Source of the DNA: Arthrobacter sp. H35-D1
GTDB lineage: Bacteria; Actinomycetota; Actinomycetes; Actinomycetales; Micrococcaceae
Length of the DNA: 64,000 bases
Assembly (NCBI RefSeq): GCF_030063185.1
Contig: NZ_JASISP010000006.1
Coordinates: 112,736 to 176,735 of the forward strand
Direction: 5' to 3'
Part shown: positions 26,642 through 36,014 of the stretch, in pieces
Layout: every line of letters starts with the position of its first letter
Position numbering within the stretch: the stretch's first letter is position 1
The notes under the pieces: model-generated
What the model saw: only the letters and a program-made list of their open reading frames with translations
What the model was told of the DNA's origin: nothing
Database searches by the model: none
Made by a program: the position numbers and the translations under genes

Positions 26642-27187
26642 ATGCGGCCCCTGAGGTACTCCATCAATGTCACGCTCGACGGATGCGTCGATCACCGTGC
26701 AATGCTCCCGGACCAGGAAGGGCACCGCTACTGGGCAGACAACCTTGCCCGGGCAGACGCCCTTCTGCTTGGCCGGGTGACCTACCAAATGATGGAGGAA
26801 ACGTGGCGGTCGCCTGCCTCGGACTCGATGCCAGAATGGACACAGGCCTTTGCCCACACGATCGATGCCGCAATAAAATACGTCGTATCCAACACCTTGG
26901 ACCGGGTCGATTGGAACGCGGAACTCGTGCGTGGAGACCTCGCCGGGGCTGTGCAAGAACTGAAGGAAGCCCCAGGGAATGGGCTGTTCGTGGGAGGGGT
27001 GACGCTGCCCTTGGCCCTGGCCGAGCTGGACCTCATCGACGACTACGAATTCGTGGTGCAACCGAGAGTGGCCGGCCATGGTCCCACCCTGTTCGCGGGG
27101 ATGTCCAAGCCGCTGGACTTGACGTTCGTGAAACGTCGGGAGCTGAGTTCAGGGGCGGTGGTGATGCACTACAGGCGGAAGAGCTAG
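26642..27187 (+). CDS. Dihydrofolate reductase family protein (RibD C-terminal-like)
   Basis: A 181-residue member of the bacterial DHFR-like/RibD-C fold family. It starts MRPLRYSINVTLDGCVDH and has the cofactor-side motif LLGRVTYQMM, VVSNTL, and GLFVGGVTLPLAL, ending in a strand with FVVQPRVAGHGPTLF. These proteins are NADPH-dependent reductases of mostly unknown substrate, distinct from folate FolA. A bidirectional terminator follows about 130 bases later. Confidence 0.88.
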   Translation: MRPLRYSINVTLDGCVDHRAMLPDQEGHRYWADNLARADALLLGRVTYQMMEETWRSPASDSMPEWTQAFAHTIDAAIKYVVSNTLDRVDWNAELVRGDLAGAVQELKEAPGNGLFVGGVTLPLALAELDLIDDYEFVVQPRVAGHGPTLFAGMSKPLDLTFVKRRELSSGAVVMHYRRKS

Positions 27188-27318
27188 GTCGCGCCGCAAC
27201 GCCCGCCCAGAAACCGGGCTGCCGACCGGCTCCACGAGCCGTTCAATGGCATGGAAGGGCTTGTTGGTGCCCTCAAGCTGGCCAGGCTGTCTGCGAGGAG
27301 CACCGGGAACACGGGCAG

Positions 27319-27358
27319 CAAAGAGCCGGGCACCCTCGGCAGGGTGCCCGGCTCTTTT
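27319..27358. terminator. Bidirectional intrinsic terminator
   Basis: A 17-bp stem with a 4-base loop (arm AAAGAGCCGGGCACCCT) ends in TTTT on the plus strand and in a matching T run on the minus strand. It serves the DHFR-like gene from the left and the GH20 gene from the right. Confidence 0.93.
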
Positions 27359-27369
27359 AGCGCTCGTGC

Positions 27370-30123
27370 CTAGTGCGAGCTGGAGCGTCGTCGCACGGTG
27401 GCCAGCGTAAGCAGGCCACCGATCAGCGCCAGAAGCGCACCACCAATCAGCAATGGTGACGTGGCGCCAGTCTGGGCCAAGTCATCGGGATTGGTCCCGC
27501 TGGAAGGTGCCGTGGTGGGCGCCGTTCCTTGCGTCGGTGCGGCACTTGTGGTGCCGTCCGTAACCGGGTCTGTTGCGGCCGGTTCCGTGGCCGGCTGTGT
27601 GGTGGCGGGCGGCGTGGTTTCGTCGCCCGGCTCTGTGGTGGCCGGGGGAGTCGTGGCCGGAGGAGTGACATCAACAACTACTTCGGCAATTTTCAAACCG
27701 GCGAAGCCGACGAGCAGCCCTTCGGCATCCTGGACAGTGGCCGTGTACTCGCCCGGAGCCCAGTCCGCGGGAACTGTCAAGGGTGCCTCGCCTGCAGCAT
27801 TGCTGCGCACCCATTCAGTGGTGCCGGGGGCGCCATCCGTGCCGTGGACTGCGGCCAGCAGCCAGGCGTTGGGCGGCAGGTTTTTCATGGTGATGTACTC
27901 ACCGCCGTTGAACTCGGTGGAGGGGATCCCCAGGTCAACGGGTGAGATCTCCGGCAGCGTCGCGGCATCCACCACCTCCGGCATGGTCGCCGGGGCAGCA
28001 GGTGCGGTGCTCCAGTCAACACCCTTGGTCTTGAAGTGGGTGAGATCCTGCAAGGCCATGCGACCGCCCAAGGCTCCGGCACGCTTGCTGAAGTCCGCGT
28101 AGTTGCGGTTTGCCTGTGGCGACCAACCCACTTCGGCGGTGGCCAGGGTGCGGGGGTACTGGTAGCTTTCGGTCTGGTCCATGCCGCGGATCCATTCGCC
28201 CCACTGCACGGTTTCCACACCGAGAATGCGGTCATCGCCGATGCCGGGCAGGTACTTTGCCGGATCCCAGTCATAGTGGGACTGCAAGGTGCACGGACCG
28301 CCGCAAGCCCAGGTTCCACCGAACTGCTCGGAGGAGTCCTGCTTCTGCGGAATGTATGTCTTGGGCGCGGGGGAGAGGATGACCTTGGCGTCATTCTTGA
28401 TGATCTTGTCAGATTCACCCTCGCCGCCGCCGACCCACAGTTGAACCACCGAGTTGGGCGGTAGGTCAGCCGAGCCATACTCGTTCCAGCCAATGACCCG
28501 CTTGTCCACGTCGACGACCTGCTTGGTGAATTTGCCGATCATCTTCTGGTAGTCAGGCCCCGATGTCACATGTGACTCGTCGCCGCCAATGTGGATGAAC
28601 GGCCCTGGCGTCATGGCTGCCAGTTGGGTCAGGACTTCCTTGGTGAATTCATAAGTGGCGGGGTTGTCGGCGTCAAAGGAACTGACTCCCACATCGCCTG
28701 TGCCCTGCGCATCAGGGGTCAGCTTGCCGTCCATGGGTTTGGGAGCGGACTTGGCCGAGTTCAGTTCCGGGATGGCGTGCAGGGCTGCGGTGGTGTGGCC
28801 TGGCATGTCAATTTCGGGGATCACCATCATGCCGTTGTCCCCGGCATACTTCACGATGTCCTGGTAGTCTGCCTTGCTGTAGAACCCGGTGTGTCCCGGT
28901 TCGCTCTGGCTGGGGTTCGTGGTCATGGCCGTCTTGCCGGAAATGTCCGTCAAGTCCGTGTACGTGATCCCGGACGGGTTGTCCGCGGCGGCCGGCTGGT
29001 CCATCGCGATGCGCCAGCCCTGGTCGTCGGTCAAGTGGATGTGCAGGCGGTTCATCTTGAACTGTGCGGCGTTGTCGATGTGCTCCTTCATTTCATCAAC
29101 TGTGTAGAAAGAGCGAGCCACGTCGATGCCCACGCCGCGGTGCTCGTAGCGGGGGTAGTCGCTGATGACCACCCCGTCCACCGTCCAGGGGGTGTTGACG
29201 ATGGTCTCTGATTCGATCCACTGCGGGAACAGCTGGCGCAGCGTCTGGACACCGTTCAAAGCACCGGCTGCCGTGTTGGCGGCAACTTTCACCCCGTTGG
29301 CGTCGGCCTGCAGCGTGTAGCTTTCCGGCTTGTCCTCGGATTGTTCTGCTCCCACGGTGAACTCAACGTCGTTGGCGGTGGCGGTTCCTTCGACCACCGG
29401 CAGGGCGAAGCCGGTGCTCTTGCGGGCCTTCTGCGCAAAGTAGGTGGCTGCGTCCACAGCGTCGCCGCTGGCCACGATCTTGCTCGAGGGCAGCAGGCGG
29501 AACGTGCCGTCGGCCGTGGCCGCGGATTCGGCGGGCTGGGGAACCAACGCCAGACTGTCGGGAAGGATCGGCTGGGGCTTTGCGTAGATTTCAAATTCGG
29601 AAATCGAGTACCCGTACGTGGACCAGCGCGTGGCGCCCGTCATGCGGATGAACTTGGCGTTGGCCACATCCAGCTGAACTTCGTCGACCCTGCCGGGGCC
29701 GGTGGTGGAGGTGACAGTCTTGGCGTCGGTCCACTCCTGGCCGTCGACGGAGGTCTGCAGCGTGAACTTCTTCGCAGCGGCGTTGGGCCAGGTGATCTTC
29801 ACATGGTCGATCGGACCAGCCTCGGCCAATTCAATCTGCAGCCAGGAGTCGTCGACGTAGTTGGAGGACCAGCGGGTGTTGGTTTTGCCGTCGATCGCCT
29901 GATCGGCAGTGCCGTCCGGATAAGCGGATTCCACGCTTGAGGCCGTGGCCGTCCCGGTCAACGCCAGATTGACGGGATAGTCAATCGGCGCCTGGGGCGG
30001 GACCACAATGGGTGCCGCCTGCGCGGGGGTGGCTGTAAAGGTTGTCGGCAGGACTGCTGCAAACAAGCCCAAGGCCGCGGCGCAAGCCAGCCCGGCCGTC
30101 GTCGTTCTTCTCAAAACTCTCAA
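27370..30123 (-). CDS. Sortase-anchored beta-N-acetylhexosaminidase, GH20 with F5/8-type C domain
   Basis: A 917-residue secreted enzyme. Order: signal peptide (about 1-37); a galactose-binding F5/8C (CBM32-like) domain about 50-185 (NLALTGTATASSVESAYPDG opens it); a GH20 N-terminal domain about 190-320; the GH20 barrel from about 325 with RGVGIDVARSFY and the catalytic Asp-Glu in FIHIGGDESH; an immunoglobulin-like tail; a long Thr/Pro linker; and a class E sortase signal LAQTG, one helix and RRRSSSH. It would release terminal GlcNAc or GalNAc at the cell wall. The TTG start at 30123 is weakly supported. The gene follows the sulfatase by 70 bases. Confidence 0.95.
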   Translation of the reverse strand: MRVLRRTTTAGLACAAALGLFAAVLPTTFTATPAQAAPIVVPPQAPIDYPVNLALTGTATASSVESAYPDGTADQAIDGKTNTRWSSNYVDDSWLQIELAEAGPIDHVKITWPNAAAKKFTLQTSVDGQEWTDAKTVTSTTGPGRVDEVQLDVANAKFIRMTGATRWSTYGYSISEFEIYAKPQPILPDSLALVPQPAESAATADGTFRLLPSSKIVASGDAVDAATYFAQKARKSTGFALPVVEGTATANDVEFTVGAEQSEDKPESYTLQADANGVKVAANTAAGALNGVQTLRQLFPQWIESETIVNTPWTVDGVVISDYPRYEHRGVGIDVARSFYTVDEMKEHIDNAAQFKMNRLHIHLTDDQGWRIAMDQPAAADNPSGITYTDLTDISGKTAMTTNPSQSEPGHTGFYSKADYQDIVKYAGDNGMMVIPEIDMPGHTTAALHAIPELNSAKSAPKPMDGKLTPDAQGTGDVGVSSFDADNPATYEFTKEVLTQLAAMTPGPFIHIGGDESHVTSGPDYQKMIGKFTKQVVDVDKRVIGWNEYGSADLPPNSVVQLWVGGGEGESDKIIKNDAKVILSPAPKTYIPQKQDSSEQFGGTWACGGPCTLQSHYDWDPAKYLPGIGDDRILGVETVQWGEWIRGMDQTESYQYPRTLATAEVGWSPQANRNYADFSKRAGALGGRMALQDLTHFKTKGVDWSTAPAAPATMPEVVDAATLPEISPVDLGIPSTEFNGGEYITMKNLPPNAWLLAAVHGTDGAPGTTEWVRSNAAGEAPLTVPADWAPGEYTATVQDAEGLLVGFAGLKIAEVVVDVTPPATTPPATTEPGDETTPPATTQPATEPAATDPVTDGTTSAAPTQGTAPTTAPSSGTNPDDLAQTGATSPLLIGGALLALIGGLLTLATVRRRSSSH

Positions 30124-30193
30124 TCAATTGCTCGCTTAACTACTCTTGGACCTCAAGAGGCGTCCGGTGGGTGGATGTACGCAGTGATGAAAT

Positions 30194-31708
30194 TTAGGCG
30201 GTGATGAAACGTTCGACGGCGGTCGCAGGACGAACGCGCTCGTCTTCGGGGATGTCGCCGGCAAAAGCCAGCCATTGGGCAAATTTGTCTCCCCGCTCAA
30301 CAAGTTGGCGGTACATGGCCCTGCGCATGAGGCTGACTTGCTCTCGGTAGAAGGGCACATCTATGACATTGAGGAGCTCGTCGGGATCGGTCACCATGTC
30401 ATAGAATTCGTCGATGCCTTCGGGGTTGGCAATGTACTTCACTTTTTTGTTGCGGATCATGCGCTGGGCATAGGGGAAGTGGTGGCCGTGGAATTCACAG
30501 AGAATGTCCTCGCGCCAACCGTCCACGTCCTCGCCCGCGGCCAACGGCAGCAGGCTCCCGCCACGAACGCCCGAGGCATCGGCCCCGGCAATGTCATGGA
30601 AGGTGGCGGTGAAGTCCAGCAGGCTCACGAACTTGTCCTCGCGGCGTTCCTGTTCGCCGGGAAGGGCAAGAATGGCGGGTATGCGGTAAATGTCCTCATA
30701 CATGGCCGGGCCCTTGTCGTTCAGGCGGTGTGCACCGGTAAACTCGCCGTGGTCTGCCGTGAACATGACGGCCGTGGAGTCGGTGAGGCCCAGCTCGTCA
30801 AGCACTGCCAGGATGCGGCCAATCTCGTGGTCGATCATGGATACATAGCCCCAGTACACGGCCGTGATCTTTTTCCACTCGTCCACGGTAAAGCAGTCCG
30901 TGGACCAGTATTCGGCGTACGTCTGCTGGATCATGGGCTTGCCGTGGAAGGTCTCGGCAAAGGAGCCCGGCAACTCTACTGTGTCCGGATCCACCATGTC
31001 GTACCATTCGCGGGGAATCAGGTACGGCAGGTGCGGGCCAAAGATGTGGCAGGAGAGGAAGAACGGTGTTCCGTCGTCCTCCTGCAATGCCCCGGCCGCA
31101 AACTCGCGCAACTTGGCAATGGTCTGATCCGCCAGAAAGGCCTCAAAGGTGGCCCCCGTCGGCTGGTCCGTCACACCGGCGATCAAGTGCCCCTGGCTGC
31201 CGTCGGCCCGCGTGGTGTACACGGGGCTGGAGATGTGGAAATCGGGATAGTCGTTGGCCTTGAGCCAGTCCTCGTAGCCTGGGTCGTCAAAGACGTTCAA
31301 TGCCCCCGGCAGGTGGATGCCTTCGAAACCGTAGTACTCCGGCCCGCGGTCCTTGCCCACATGCCACTTGCCCACATGCCCCAACCGGTAACCTTGGTCG
31401 ATCAGGGCCGAGGAGAACGTGGGCAGACCGTCGGGAAGTTCCTCGCGGTGTCCGGAGTTCCACTCATAATTGGCCAGCAATCCGTGCTCGAACGGCTGCA
31501 GGCCGGTGAGCAGGCTGGCGCGTGCAGGGGTGCAGATGGCGGTGGGCGTGTACGCCCTGTCAAAAGTAGTGCCCCGAGCGGCCAGCCTGTCCAGGTTGGG
31601 CGTGTGGTTGGAGGTGTTGCCGTAACAGCCCAAAGTGTCGATGCGCTGCTGGTCCGTCATGAGGAACAGCATGTTTTGGCGTGGTGTTGATTTTTCCGCG
31701 GTAGTCAT
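30194..31708 (-). CDS. Sulfatase (type I, formylglycine-dependent)
   Basis: A 504-residue type I sulfatase. The nucleophile motif CTPARASLLTG (Cys59 to become formylglycine, Arg63) and the metal site MTDQQRIDTLGCYGN are present, and GKWHVG and the C-terminal FTADHGE complete the active site. There is no signal peptide, so it should act in the cytoplasm. The start ATG is six bases past the stop of the transporter binding-protein gene, so the two are cotranscribed. Close kin include aryl- and choline-sulfatases and N-acetylhexosamine sulfatases; the substrate cannot be read from sequence. No maturase gene lies in the window. Confidence 0.92.
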   Translation of the reverse strand: MTTAEKSTPRQNMLFLMTDQQRIDTLGCYGNTSNHTPNLDRLAARGTTFDRAYTPTAICTPARASLLTGLQPFEHGLLANYEWNSGHREELPDGLPTFSSALIDQGYRLGHVGKWHVGKDRGPEYYGFEGIHLPGALNVFDDPGYEDWLKANDYPDFHISSPVYTTRADGSQGHLIAGVTDQPTGATFEAFLADQTIAKLREFAAGALQEDDGTPFFLSCHIFGPHLPYLIPREWYDMVDPDTVELPGSFAETFHGKPMIQQTYAEYWSTDCFTVDEWKKITAVYWGYVSMIDHEIGRILAVLDELGLTDSTAVMFTADHGEFTGAHRLNDKGPAMYEDIYRIPAILALPGEQERREDKFVSLLDFTATFHDIAGADASGVRGGSLLPLAAGEDVDGWREDILCEFHGHHFPYAQRMIRNKKVKYIANPEGIDEFYDMVTDPDELLNVIDVPFYREQVSLMRRAMYRQLVERGDKFAQWLAFAGDIPEDERVRPATAVERFITA

Positions 31709-31714
31709 TGAACG

Positions 31715-32740
31715 CTATACCGCCGGTGTGCTGGCGTACAGCTCGGAGTTGTAGAACGTCTTGGGGTCCACGACTTCGGGGATCTTGTCGGCGGCCTTGA
31801 ACTGCTCCTGCAGCGCATTCAACCAGGTGTCGACGGTGCCCTTGGAGGAGAGTTCGTCGAGTTCGGCGGAGGTGAACAGCTTGGCCACGCTGGCCTGGGC
31901 CGCCATGTCCTCTTCCTTCAACTTGAGGAACTTGGCCGTGGCGGCAATGGTCTTGTCCTGGTTGTCGTAGCGGTAGTCGTTGGCGGCCTTGATCAGAGAG
32001 ATGAAGCTGGTGGCCAGCTCTTTGTCCTTGGCGCCACGGCCCGCACCCGCCACGAAGGTGGAGGGGAAGGTGAGCTGGTCGATGAAGTCCTCGTTGGAGT
32101 ACAACTCGACGAGGTCCGGCTGGCCCTTCTTGGCGCTGTCGATCAGCGGGTACCACAACGCTGCGCCGTCAATCTGATCCGAAGCGAAGGCTGCCACGAT
32201 GGCGGGCGGTTCCATGGCGATGACGTCGAAGTCCTCGCGGGAGAGGCCATCCTTCTTCAAGGCCAGTGTGAACAGCTGGTCGCCGGAGGTGCCGGTGGGA
32301 ATGGCGACCTTCTTGCCCTTCAAGTCAGCGAGAGTCTTGTTTCCGGGCTGGGCGATGATGCGGTCTGCGTTGGAGACGGAGTTTACTGCCCAGATTTCTG
32401 CCTTGCCGGAGGCCGGCAACCAGAGCGCGCCGGAGCCGATGTAGGCCACGTCTACGTTATTGGTGCCCAAGGCCTGGATGGCCAGCGGGCCGTTGGTGAA
32501 GGGGAGGTACTTCGGCTTCAGGCCAGCCTTGGCCCAGAAGCCTTCCTGATCGGAAACGGCCATGAGGGCTGCGCCGTTGTAGTCGGCAATGTAGCCAACC
32601 TTGATCTCCACCGGCTCCTTGGCGCCCGGGGAGTCCGCTGATCCGGAGTTGTCCTTGGCGCCGCAGGCAGCCAGAAGTGAGACGGCAGCGGCGCCCATGG
32701 AGAGCTGTAGTACGTTGCGGCGGGAAATTGAAGCGGACAT
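31715..32740 (-). CDS. ABC transporter substrate-binding lipoprotein, SsuA/TauA/AtsR type
   Basis: A 341-residue NMT1/SsuA-like binding protein. The start is ATG 32740 behind AGGAGG; the frame runs on to 33028 but that part overlaps the ATPase gene. The signal is of mixed Tat/lipoprotein type (SRRNVLQLSMGAAAVSLLAAC, Cys as lipid anchor). The mature part opens EIKVGYIADYNGAALMAV and has TNNVDVAYIG and GKKVAIPTGTSGDQLF, typical for sulfonate, taurine or sulfate-ester uptake. Placement directly before a sulfatase favours a sulfate ester. Confidence 0.9.
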   Translation of the reverse strand: MSASISRRNVLQLSMGAAAVSLLAACGAKDNSGSADSPGAKEPVEIKVGYIADYNGAALMAVSDQEGFWAKAGLKPKYLPFTNGPLAIQALGTNNVDVAYIGSGALWLPASGKAEIWAVNSVSNADRIIAQPGNKTLADLKGKKVAIPTGTSGDQLFTLALKKDGLSREDFDVIAMEPPAIVAAFASDQIDGAALWYPLIDSAKKGQPDLVELYSNEDFIDQLTFPSTFVAGAGRGAKDKELATSFISLIKAANDYRYDNQDKTIAATAKFLKLKEEDMAAQASVAKLFTSAELDELSSKGTVDTWLNALQEQFKAADKIPEVVDPKTFYNSELYASTPAV

Positions 32741-32825
32741 GTGTCCTCCTGGTTGTGTGCGTCCCGTCGTCGGGGCGCAGCTAAAGGGGTGAAAAGTGTA
32801 AAAAATATTGGTTGGGGCTGCGGTG

Positions 32826-33623
32826 CTATTGGTGGGCTTCTGCAACACCCGGCTGGTGGTACACCGCCGCCCAAACCTCGGAGCGGAGTTTTGCGAATTC
32901 GTCTGAGAGCCGCATTTCCTCCGTGCGCGGGTAAGGCAGGTCGATCTTGATTTCCTTGAAGATCCGGCCAGGCCTTGCTGCCATGACGATGACGCGGGAG
33001 GCCAGGAACACGGACTCGTCCACGTCATGGGTGACGAACATGACGGTGCGCCGTTCCTTGGTCCAGGTTTGAAGCAGCTGTTCCTGCATGTGCACGCGGG
33101 TCAGGGCATCCAAAGCACCGAAGGGCTCGTCCATGAGCAGGATTTCCGGATTGACGGCATAGGCGCGGGCAATGGCACAGCGTTGTTTCATGCCGCCGGA
33201 GAGTTCCTTGGGCAGTGCCTCGGCGAAGCTGGACAGGCCCACCAATTCCAGGTAATGGTCCACGATCACGCGGCGTTCCTTGGCAGGAACCTTCTTTAGC
33301 TCCAGACCGAATTCAACGTTCTTGCGCACTGTCAGCCACGGGAATAAGGCGTATTGCTGGAAGATGACGCCCGTACGGGTGCTGGGACCGGTGACCGGCC
33401 TGTCATCGACCAAAACACGGCCACTGGTGGGATCAAGCAGCCCTGCTGCCGCATTGAGCATGGTGGACTTGCCGCAGCCGGAGGGGCCGACGACGGTGAC
33501 GAACTCGCCGTCGGCGATGTCCAAATTGACGCCGTCGAGCGCGGTGAAGGTGTTGCCGGTGAGCGTGAATTCCTGGCGCAGGTTCTCGAAGCGAATCATG
33601 GCTTGGTTTGTTGTGGTTGTCAT
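32826..33623 (-). CDS. ABC transporter ATP-binding protein, SsuB/TauB type
   Basis: A 265-residue ABC ATPase with Walker A GPSGCGKST, the signature LSGGMKQR, Walker B ILLMDEPFGALD and H-loop FVTHDVDES, the SsuB/TauB pattern. It drives the importer with the permease upstream (10-base gap) and the binding protein downstream (85-base gap). Confidence 0.93.
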   Translation of the reverse strand: MTTTTNQAMIRFENLRQEFTLTGNTFTALDGVNLDIADGEFVTVVGPSGCGKSTMLNAAAGLLDPTSGRVLVDDRPVTGPSTRTGVIFQQYALFPWLTVRKNVEFGLELKKVPAKERRVIVDHYLELVGLSSFAEALPKELSGGMKQRCAIARAYAVNPEILLMDEPFGALDALTRVHMQEQLLQTWTKERRTVMFVTHDVDESVFLASRVIVMAARPGRIFKEIKIDLPYPRTEEMRLSDEFAKLRSEVWAAVYHQPGVAEAHQ

Positions 33624-33632
33624 GGTGTTCCT

Positions 33633-34523
33633 TTAGCGGCGTTCTTGCCAGCGAGTGAGGCGGGCTTCGATCATGAGCAGCAGTCGGTCCATCAGAAGGC
33701 CCAAAATGCCGATGACGATCACGTTGACCAGGATGGTCGGCATGTCATAGAACTGCTGGGCCTGCTGCATGCGCATGCCCAGGCCGTTGGGAGCAGCGAG
33801 CAGCTCCGCGGCCACCACCGTGGCCCAGCCGGCGCCGAGTCCGATGCGCATGCCCACGAGGATGAACGGAGCTGAGGCGGGGACAACGACGCGCATGAAG
33901 ATCACGTAGCTGCCAGCACCCAGGACGCGGGCGGCGTTGATCAATGTCTTGTCCACGCTCACCACGCCTTGGTAGGTGGAGATGACGCAGGACAGGAATG
34001 CGGCAAGGAAGATGACGAAGATCTTGGGTGTTTCCCCGATGCCCATGGTGACCATGACAAGGGGGAGCAGTGCCAGCGGGGGAATGGTACGGAAGAACTG
34101 CACCCAAGGCTCGATGATGGCCCGGCCCACCTGATACCAGCCCATGATGAAGCCGATCGGTATGGCCAGCAAGCTGCCGATCAAGAAGCCACTCAGGACG
34201 CGGGCCAAGGAGGCTCCGGTGTCCTCGGCAAGCGTTCCGTCGGCAAGAACCTCACCTCCGCGGACCAGAACTTCGAAGGGACCGGGCAAGCCGACGATCC
34301 CGCTGGCCGAGAACAGGGACCAGCCTGCAAGACCCGCGAATACGGAAGCGAAATTGATGGCCAGCAGGGTCTTGCGGCTCAGCTTGCGGCCGGTTTTGTC
34401 TGGCTTCTTCCTGGGTGCGGCCGGTGCGTCTGCCGGGGTGTTTGGAGCGACATCGTCAGGCGTGGAGCTGCTGCCGGGGGCAGGTGGGGTGTAGACCGAA
34501 TTGATGGTGTCTTTAGGTGCCAT
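33633..34523 (-). CDS. ABC transporter permease, SsuC/TauC type
   Basis: A 296-residue permease. After a Pro-rich cytoplasmic N-terminus of about 50 residues there are six helices and the EAA loop region ([20 protein letters not shown]), matching SsuC/TauC. It is the first gene of the unit. No ribosome site stands before ATG 34523; a full promoter ends six bases upstream, so translation is probably leaderless. Confidence 0.92.
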   Translation of the reverse strand: MAPKDTINSVYTPPAPGSSSTPDDVAPNTPADAPAAPRKKPDKTGRKLSRKTLLAINFASVFAGLAGWSLFSASGIVGLPGPFEVLVRGGEVLADGTLAEDTGASLARVLSGFLIGSLLAIPIGFIMGWYQVGRAIIEPWVQFFRTIPPLALLPLVMVTMGIGETPKIFVIFLAAFLSCVISTYQGVVSVDKTLINAARVLGAGSYVIFMRVVVPASAPFILVGMRIGLGAGWATVVAAELLAAPNGLGMRMQQAQQFYDMPTILVNVIVIGILGLLMDRLLLMIEARLTRWQERR

Positions 34524-34529
34524 GGAACA

Positions 34530-34558
34530 AACTTATGATACTGGTCACATCATGTCAA
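34530..34558 (-). promoter_or_regulatory. Promoter of the importer-sulfatase operon
   Basis: On the minus strand a perfect TTGACA (34553-34558), a 17-base spacer and TAAGTT (34530-34535) end six bases before ATG 34523. It is the best -35/-10 pair in the window. Confidence 0.8.
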
Positions 34559-34563
34559 GGCTG

Positions 34564-34574
34564 TTTACATAAAT
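34564..34574 (-). promoter_or_regulatory. Putative ROK-regulator operator, importer side
   Basis: ATTTATGTAAA (minus strand) lies five bases upstream of the -35 box. The same 11 bases recur before the ROK gene at 35893-35903. Confidence 0.55.
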
Positions 34575-34660
34575 AGGCTTGTCATCTGTTTTTTGATGCA
34601 CTCAACCCTGTAGCAGGTGGTGAAACGGCTCTAGGGCACGCGGTAACCCAGAGGGGAAGC

Positions 34661-35887
34661 TCAGTTGATGGTGGTCAGTGCCCAGTGGTTCAAAGCCATG
34701 CGTGCGGCACCGTCGCTGCCGGTGGTCGGAGAGAAGGTCGCATTGGTGATGGTGGTGGAGCGCGGCCCCAACTCCAAGTGTTGTCCGGCCAGGGCCGTTC
34801 GGACAGGCGCCAAGAGCGGTTCGCCAAACTGTGAAAGCTCGCCGGCAATCACCACGCGGCTGGGATCAAGCAGCACGCAGGCGCTGCCGATGGCACGGGC
34901 CAACAATTCCCCGGACCAGTCCACGATGCCCTTGGCGATGTCATTTCCGTCGGCCGCGGCCTGGGCCAGGTCGGCAATGGAGGCAAAGGCATGGCCCCTG
35001 CGGGCCGCCTCGAGGAGAACATTGTTTTCATTGATGAAGCTCTCGAGACAGCCGTTTCTACCGCACCAGCAGGCCGGGCCGGCAAAGTCCACACTGAGGT
35101 GCCCGAGTTCGCCGGCAATGCCGCTCCCGCCGCGAAGAAGTACGCCGTTCGTCACCACCGCCGAACTAATGCCGGCTGAAAGCACCACGTACAGCAGGTC
35201 TTCGCTGTCCTTGCCGTAAGCCATGGCGGCGAGGCGAATATTGTTGTCCCACAGCAGGGGAGCGGGCAGCAGTTCGCGCAGTGGTGAAAGTGAAGCCCCC
35301 TTGGGGTCGAGCTGCTGCTCGATGCCGTCTGCGAGCGACTTTGGGTCGGCATGGCGGCTGGCAATGCCGACCCCTGTGCCAATCACAGTTTCAGGTTTGA
35401 TGAGTCCACGATTGATGAGGGACTGAACCATGTCCGCTGCGTCCTTGACCTTGGTTTCCAGTCCGGCAGCGGTGGCGATGTCCCTGCATTCGCTCGTCAC
35501 GGTGGAGCCGTCAAAGCCCAGCACGGAGACGCTGATACGCCGCCTGCCCAACTCAATTCCTATGGCGGCCCCTGCCCCGGGATTCAGGGAAAGGACTTTG
35601 GTGGGCCGTCCGTGGCGGCCGGTGGTGTGGAGCAGTTGCTCGTTTTCCATCAACACGCCGCGCTGTCGGAGCTCGCCGACAATGGCGGAGAGCGTGGTGC
35701 GGGAAAGCTTGGTGTCCGTTTCCAGTTGCCGCCGGGTCCGTTTGCCATGGGCCACAAGAGTTTCCAGCACTCGCAGTTCATGTCTGCGTCGCACCGCCTG
35801 CAATGCGTTGTCCTCAGATGTCAGCACGTCCCCCACTTTCAATTCCGGGCGCCCGTGGAGCCCTGTAGTGCCCATTGTGACCCGCAC
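34661..35887 (-). CDS. ROK-family transcriptional regulator
   Basis: A 408-residue regulator. Residues about 30-90 form a winged helix (GKRTRRQLETDTKLSRTTLS), and the rest is a ROK sugar-binding domain with the zinc-site pattern GHLSVDF...CWCGRNGCLES. ROK regulators usually repress sugar or amino-sugar genes and release DNA on ligand binding. A shared 11-bp site before this gene and before the transporter operon suggests control of both. The start is uncertain among GTG 35887 and nearby codons (one ATG is 12 bases further in). Confidence 0.92.
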   Translation of the reverse strand: MRVTMGTTGLHGRPELKVGDVLTSEDNALQAVRRRHELRVLETLVAHGKRTRRQLETDTKLSRTTLSAIVGELRQRGVLMENEQLLHTTGRHGRPTKVLSLNPGAGAAIGIELGRRRISVSVLGFDGSTVTSECRDIATAAGLETKVKDAADMVQSLINRGLIKPETVIGTGVGIASRHADPKSLADGIEQQLDPKGASLSPLRELLPAPLLWDNNIRLAAMAYGKDSEDLLYVVLSAGISSAVVTNGVLLRGGSGIAGELGHLSVDFAGPACWCGRNGCLESFINENNVLLEAARRGHAFASIADLAQAAADGNDIAKGIVDWSGELLARAIGSACVLLDPSRVVIAGELSQFGEPLLAPVRTALAGQHLELGPRSTTITNATFSPTTGSDGAARMALNHWALTTIN

Positions 35888-35892
35888 GGGAC

Positions 35893-35903
35893 ATTTATGT
35901 AAA
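35893..35903 (-). promoter_or_regulatory. Putative ROK-regulator operator, own gene
   Basis: The plus strand reads ATTTATGTAAA, inside a weak larger palindrome GAC-N11-GTC. The identical 11-mer sits upstream of the importer promoter. Its place next to the start fits autoregulation. Confidence 0.5.
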
Positions 35904-36014
35904 GTCTATTGCCTTTAATGATCCTTACGGAAGACGGCACGAACTGCCGCGGGTTGTGGCGGAGGGGAAGACGGCGAGAGTTCCGGGGCCATGCAGGCTT
36001 GCGCCATTCCCGGT

